A DNA stretch of 64,000 bases from Novosphingobium aureum. Lineage in GTDB: Bacteria > Pseudomonadota > Alphaproteobacteria > Sphingomonadales > Sphingomonadaceae. Positions 60,479-64,000 of this stretch are shown in pieces. The position numbers and the translations under genes are program-made. The stretch spans positions 1,550,001-1,614,000 of the forward strand of contig NZ_JADZGI010000001.1 in assembly GCF_015865035.1 (NCBI RefSeq), given 5' to 3'. The notes beneath the pieces were generated by a model, which searched no databases, was not told the DNA's origin, and worked only from the letters and a program-made list of their open reading frames with translations. The first letter of the stretch is position 1. Every line of letters begins with the position of its first letter.

Positions 60479-61285
60479 CTATCCGTTGCTGGTAATTGTC
60501 TGGCCGCTATCGATGCTGCCTTCGCGTAAGAAACCCTGTAGGGCAATGTAAAGGCCGTGGTAGCGATCAGAGCGCACATTCATGGGCGAGAAGCAAAAGC
60601 CGATATCCGGCACTTGGACGTGGCCATTATACCGGAAAAATAGGGGTGATAGAGCCTCAAGTATGTTTAAGGCGCCGCGGCGATTATCTTCATTTCGAGT
60701 TTGAACGTTAATTGCGTATCGAAGTGAGCTGACGATAATGTCGATAAGAGACGTAAAATGCGACTGTCCTATGGCACTGTAATGGAAGCCAACGATATTA
60801 GAGAGACGGGTCGGTGTGTTTCTGTGATGGAGTTGCACGCCGACAGCCATCTTCTCCTTTAAGTGCCCTTCAATCTCGTTGTTTGCATCAGTAAATCGAT
60901 CAATAAGGACAATGCCTTTTTCGTTCATGCGGTTAAGCGCGCAATGAAAGTGATAACAAACCGTGTTGATGCCGTACCGTCGTGCATTGTCGGGATCGCC
61001 GGCTAAGTCGTGTAAGACAGCATAAGCGAACAATTTGCACCCATACTCAGCTGCGGTTCGAATAATCGATTGCTTGAGTTCCAAAAATTGGTGATGTGTT
61101 AACCCATCAGGGCGAGGATTGAATTTAAGTCGCACATTTGGTGCCAAACCAAATGCCAAGCGCAGTTCGTCGATGCGCTGGCTAAGCGCGCCAGCAGCAT
61201 TCCCGGGGATCGATATGCCAGCGTATATTAGGAAGTCGCCAGCGCGATGTTCGAGATTACTCTCATCACAATAAAGTAGATGCAT
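60479..61285 (-). CDS. DUF3800 family protein, low GC
   Basis: 268 residues. The opening LLYCDESNLEH and the later acidic residues (LIDRFTDANNE, HYSAIGQSHFTSLIDIIVSSLRYAINV) match DUF3800, a putative RNase H-like fold with a DE(S) active-site start; members are common on phages, plasmids and near defence genes. GC content is by eye well below that of the flanking genes and codon use is different, indicating recent horizontal acquisition. No integrase, tRNA or repeat flanks it. It sits between the NAT and moaB genes, convergent with NAT. Confidence 0.8.
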   Translation of the reverse strand: MHLLYCDESNLEHRAGDFLIYAGISIPGNAAGALSQRIDELRLAFGLAPNVRLKFNPRPDGLTHHQFLELKQSIIRTAAEYGCKLFAYAVLHDLAGDPDNARRYGINTVCYHFHCALNRMNEKGIVLIDRFTDANNEIEGHLKEKMAVGVQLHHRNTPTRLSNIVGFHYSAIGQSHFTSLIDIIVSSLRYAINVQTRNEDNRRGALNILEALSPLFFRYNGHVQVPDIGFCFSPMNVRSDRYHGLYIALQGFLREGSIDSGQTITSNG

Positions 61286-61482
61286 CCGACGCTCGCCCCC
61301 ACACTCCTGCGATACCTAGCCTGAGAAATGCTTTCAAGAGTCGAACGATAAGGACGCGACAGCTTTCAGGATCTTCAGAAGCTTTTGATCACGGCGACAA
61401 AGGGCTCAAACCAGCGCTCGCATTCAACCCGCGCTGATCCAGCCGGATAGAACAGCCTCGCCCCGCAGCCTCCTCTCCGCAC

Positions 61483-62010
61483 TCACTTCTCGCGCAGGCG
61501 GGGCATCAGTTCGACGAAGTTGCAGGGGCGGTTGCGGCTGTCGAGCTGTTCGGCGAGGATGCCGTCCCAGCCGTCCTTTACCGCGCCGTTCGAGCCGGGC
61601 AGGGCGAAGATGTAGGTGCCGCGGCTGAGCACCGCGTGGGCGCGGCTCTGCACGGTCGAGGTGCCGATGGTCTGGTAGCTCAGCCAGCGGAACAGCTCGC
61701 CGAAGCCGGGGATGTCGCGCTCCTTGACGCGTTCGAGCGCCTCGGGGGTGACGTCGCGGCCGGTGAGGCCGGTGCCGCCGGTCGAGACGACCGCGTCGAT
61801 GCCGGCATCGTCGATCCAGTTGTTGAGCCGCGCGGCGATGCGCGTCACGTCGTCCTTCTCGATCGCGCGGGCGACGAGCTTGTGCCCGGCGCCGGCAATC
61901 CGCTCGGCGAGGATGTCGCCCGAGGTGTCGTTCTCGGGGCCGCGCGTGTCCGAGACGGTGAGCAGGGCAATGTTGATCGGCTTGAAGGTACGCTCTGTGT
62001 CAATCGCCAC
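61483..62010 (-). CDS. moaB: Molybdenum cofactor biosynthesis protein B
   Basis: 175 residues. MoaB/MogA fold: IALLTVSDTRGPENDTSGDILAERI, VVSTGGTGLTGRDVTPEAL, QTIGTSTVQSRAHAVLSRGTYIFALPGSNGAVKDGWDGIL. Family members bind molybdopterin; MoaB is a paralogue of MogA, which adenylylates it. Its start overlaps the end of the lytic transglycosylase gene by 11 bp, so the two are co-transcribed. No other mo genes are in the window. Confidence 0.95.
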   Translation of the reverse strand: MAIDTERTFKPINIALLTVSDTRGPENDTSGDILAERIAGAGHKLVARAIEKDDVTRIAARLNNWIDDAGIDAVVSTGGTGLTGRDVTPEALERVKERDIPGFGELFRWLSYQTIGTSTVQSRAHAVLSRGTYIFALPGSNGAVKDGWDGILAEQLDSRNRPCNFVELMPRLREK

Positions 62011-63832
62011 GCAGTATCGCTCCGTTGGGGGCCATGCGCACCGCCTTCGAGCCCGAGAGACCGGGGAAGGTCGGCCACATGTCCTGTGCGAGCGCGATGC
62101 GGCTTTCCGAAGGGCCGCCGGCCTGGCGCTCGTACATCCAGTAATTGCGCATGACGATATTCACGTAGCCGCGCGTCTCCCAGTAGGGCAGCGATTCCAT
62201 CCACAGCAGCGGATCGCCGCCGTCCTTCACCTCGGTGTTCCAGCGGGTGATCGGGACCGGCCCGGCGTTGTAGGCGGCCATGACCTTGGGCAGCAGCCCC
62301 TGCGTGCCCGAATTGTGGTCGAGCGCGAGCAGGTGGGCCTGTCCGAAGGCGAGGTTGATCTCGGGGCGGTTGAGGTCCTTTGCCGAACCCGAGACGCCCA
62401 GCGAGGCGGCATGGTCGCGCGCGGCGGCGGGCATGATCTGCATCAGGCCGCGTGCGCCCGCGGGGCTGACGATGCTTGCCTGGAAGATCGATTCCTGCAG
62501 CGCGTGGGCGTAGACGAGCGCGGGGTCGACCTTCCAGCCGCCGGTGGGGGTCCACTTGGGCGTGGGGAAGCGCGAGGCCGGGTCGGGCTTGCCGCCGCGC
62601 GGGGCGTTGTAGCTCATCCACAGCTGGGTCGCGGGCAGGCCGAGATCGCGCGCGAGGCGAGAGAGCGGGGCATATTGCCCGGCATCGCCGATGCGCGCCT
62701 GATGGCGCAGCACTTCGTCGGCAAGGCCGTCCTCGCCGATCTCGGAGAGCGCGACGGCGGTGCGCACGTTTGGGATCGTGCGCAGCGACTGCCAGTCGGT
62801 CTGGCTGAAGTCGGCCTGGGCGTGCTGGGCGGGCAGTTCCATGCCCAGCTGTTCGGCGGCGAGCATGCCGTAGAGCGTCTCGTCGCGCTTGGCCGCGAGG
62901 CGCAGCACGCCGGCGGCCTTCTCGGGCTGGCGGCAGCGCACGAGGGCGCGCGCGTGCCAGTAGTGCGCCGCGCTGGTCAGTTCGTCGTTCTCGGAATAGC
63001 GCGCGGCATCCGCGAAGGCGGCGGAGGCGCCGTCGCAGTCGCCCAGCCGCCATGCGGCGAGCCCGGCGGTCCACCAGGCCTCGCCGACCCACGGGCCGTT
63101 GCCCATGGCGGCGAGCTGGGCCATCTCGTAGGCCGAGGCGTCCTGGTTCTCGATGTAGTAGCTCCAGGCCACCTTCTGGCGCCATTCGGCGCGCGCCATC
63201 GACGAAAGCGAGGCGTCGACCCCGTCGAGCAGCGTGCGCGCGCCCATCGGATCGTCGTTCTTGATGTGCTCGACGATCCCGGCCGAGATCGCGGCGGGCA
63301 TCGTGCCGTCCTCGATCGAGCGCGGGCGCACGCGCTTGGGCATCGAGGGGAGGCGGGCGAACTGCTGCTCGCCGGGCAGGCTCGGCGTGGTCTGCGCACC
63401 GCGGCGCTGCGCGAGGCGGGTGATCTGGTCGGCACCGGGAAGCTCGGTCCCTTGCGCCAGCCATGCCTCGAGGTCGGGCAGCTCGATGCGCGGCGAGCCG
63501 GCGGCGAGGTAGTATTCCGCGCGCGCTTCCTGATGGATCGGGCCCTCGGGGCGCTGGGCGAGCATGCGCTGGACCTTGCTCCAGTCCTTGTCCTCGACCG
63601 CGGAGAAGTATTCGGCGTAGAAATCGCGGTCGTCGTGGCTGAGCAGCGAGGGGACCACGGTGCTGTCGGCGCGGGTGCGGAAGTAGTCGACTGCGGCGCT
63701 GTTCGCGCTCGCCGTGCCCGGCAGCGCGGCGAGCGCGAGCCCGGCCAACCCCGTGCCTGCAAGCGCGCGCTTGCCTGCGCGCAGGAGTCCCTTCGCAGTG
63801 CTGGCCGGTCGTGAACCAGAGTGTCGCTTCAA
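62000..63832 (-). CDS. Soluble lytic murein transglycosylase
   Basis: 610 residues from a TTG at 63832 preceded by GAGGA eight bases upstream; this gives a signal peptide ending LAALPGTASA near residue 43. An ATG at 63898 overlapping the preceding stop (ATGA) would add 22 residues and make an overlong signal sequence. The first 400 residues are alpha-helical repeats as in Slt70; the C-terminal domain has the catalytic Glu in HALQESIFQASIVSPAGARGLMQIMP and AYNAGPVPITRW. It cleaves peptidoglycan glycan strands to 1,6-anhydro ends in the periplasm, upstream of the recycling genes at 40-43 kb. Confidence 0.9.
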   Translation of the reverse strand: MKRHSGSRPASTAKGLLRAGKRALAGTGLAGLALAALPGTASANSAAVDYFRTRADSTVVPSLLSHDDRDFYAEYFSAVEDKDWSKVQRMLAQRPEGPIHQEARAEYYLAAGSPRIELPDLEAWLAQGTELPGADQITRLAQRRGAQTTPSLPGEQQFARLPSMPKRVRPRSIEDGTMPAAISAGIVEHIKNDDPMGARTLLDGVDASLSSMARAEWRQKVAWSYYIENQDASAYEMAQLAAMGNGPWVGEAWWTAGLAAWRLGDCDGASAAFADAARYSENDELTSAAHYWHARALVRCRQPEKAAGVLRLAAKRDETLYGMLAAEQLGMELPAQHAQADFSQTDWQSLRTIPNVRTAVALSEIGEDGLADEVLRHQARIGDAGQYAPLSRLARDLGLPATQLWMSYNAPRGGKPDPASRFPTPKWTPTGGWKVDPALVYAHALQESIFQASIVSPAGARGLMQIMPAAARDHAASLGVSGSAKDLNRPEINLAFGQAHLLALDHNSGTQGLLPKVMAAYNAGPVPITRWNTEVKDGGDPLLWMESLPYWETRGYVNIVMRNYWMYERQAGGPSESRIALAQDMWPTFPGLSGSKAVRMAPNGAILRGD

Positions 63833-63894
63833 GTTATCTGTCCTCGAAAATTCCGTCGTACCGGTTCGGCCCCCTGGCGGCTGGAGGGCGCGGG

Positions 63895-64000
63895 TCATGC
63901 CGCGCTCCAGTCCAGCATCGTCTTCCACAGGACCGGCTTCGCGCTCGGATGATTGAGCAGCGATGCAAGGCCCCAGGAGGCGAGCAACGGTATTGAGCGT
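63895..64000 (-). CDS. C-terminal end of a probable uracil-DNA glycosylase
   Basis: An open frame enters from the window edge and ends at TGA 63895-63897 with the residues IPLLASWGLASLLNHPSAKP then VLWKTMLDWSAA. The I-P-x-L-A-S-x-x-x-x-x-L-L-x-x-P-x-x-K pattern resembles the C terminus of family 4/5 uracil-DNA glycosylases, where a His-containing loop precedes it. The 35 residues are too few for certainty. Its stop overlaps a possible ATG of the lytic transglycosylase gene. Confidence 0.45.
   Translation of the reverse strand, partial: RSIPLLASWGLASLLNHPSAKPVLWKTMLDWSAA

Noticed and set aside
61712..63814. 700-codon plus-strand frame opposite moaB and the lytic transglycosylase
   Set aside because: Shadow created by high GC; it has low-complexity Arg/Gly/Ala composition and no motifs.

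Overview
The window is ordinary chromosome of a GC-rich alphaproteobacterium, almost certainly in the Sphingomonadales (Novosphingobium or Sphingobium-like). The signs are: coding sequence by eye around two-thirds GC; an ETC-complex-I subunit gene followed by the small SRP RNA and dnaX-ybaB; a rpsF-rpsR-rplI operon without ssb; LuxR-type HTH and TonB-like proteins of sphingomonad style; an intracellular PHA depolymerase; and many GTG/TTG starts. There is no rRNA, tRNA, CRISPR array, integrase or insertion sequence that I can see.

Layout. 1-3.4 kb: end of a polyprenyl diphosphate synthase, a TonB-like membrane protein and a GGDEF/EAL protein. 3.5-11.6 kb: hrpB, ETC complex I subunit, SRP RNA, dnaX, ybaB, lon. 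11.6-18.5 kb: DUF418 membrane protein, asd, a small membrane protein, an AhpD-like protein, an alpha/beta hydrolase and an M2 (ACE-like) peptidase. 18.5-24.2 kb, minus strand: AMP nucleosidase, rplI-rpsR-rpsF, a type I sulfatase. 24.5-32 kb, minus strand: sorbosone-dehydrogenase-like lipoprotein with DUF2231 partner, a PDZ/SHOCT protein, a Met-rich TonB receptor with a DUF2946 protein (probable copper module), PHA depolymerase. 32-40.4 kb: GST, DUF1206, a lone flagellin, DUF808, two hypotheticals, then a three-gene block containing a soluble globin-coupled chemoreceptor. 40.5-49.2 kb: Mpl-like Mur ligase divergent from LD-carboxypeptidase, VOC protein, fabD, fabG, GNAT, dnaN, ferredoxin-NADP reductase. 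49.4-64 kb: a membrane PAS-GGDEF-EAL-PilZ protein, lepA, LuxR-type HTH membrane protein, pgm and malQ (convergent), arylamine N-acetyltransferase, a low-GC DUF3800 gene, moaB, a soluble lytic transglycosylase and the end of a probable uracil-DNA glycosylase.

How genes fit together. Peptidoglycan recycling (LdcA-like, Mpl-like, lytic transglycosylase), glucan metabolism (Pgm, MalQ), fatty-acid synthesis (FabD, FabG), replication (DnaX, DnaN) and second-messenger/motility functions (two c-di-GMP proteins, flagellin, globin chemoreceptor) are interspersed. The most unusual items are an array of about 13 degenerate 10-13 bp repeats resembling DnaA boxes just before the NAT gene, a nine-G homopolymer at the 5' end of the TonB receptor gene, a globin-coupled receptor with a C-terminal WxxF tether linked to two uncharacterised genes, a large nested dyad before pgm, and a CRP/FNR-type palindrome after lepA.
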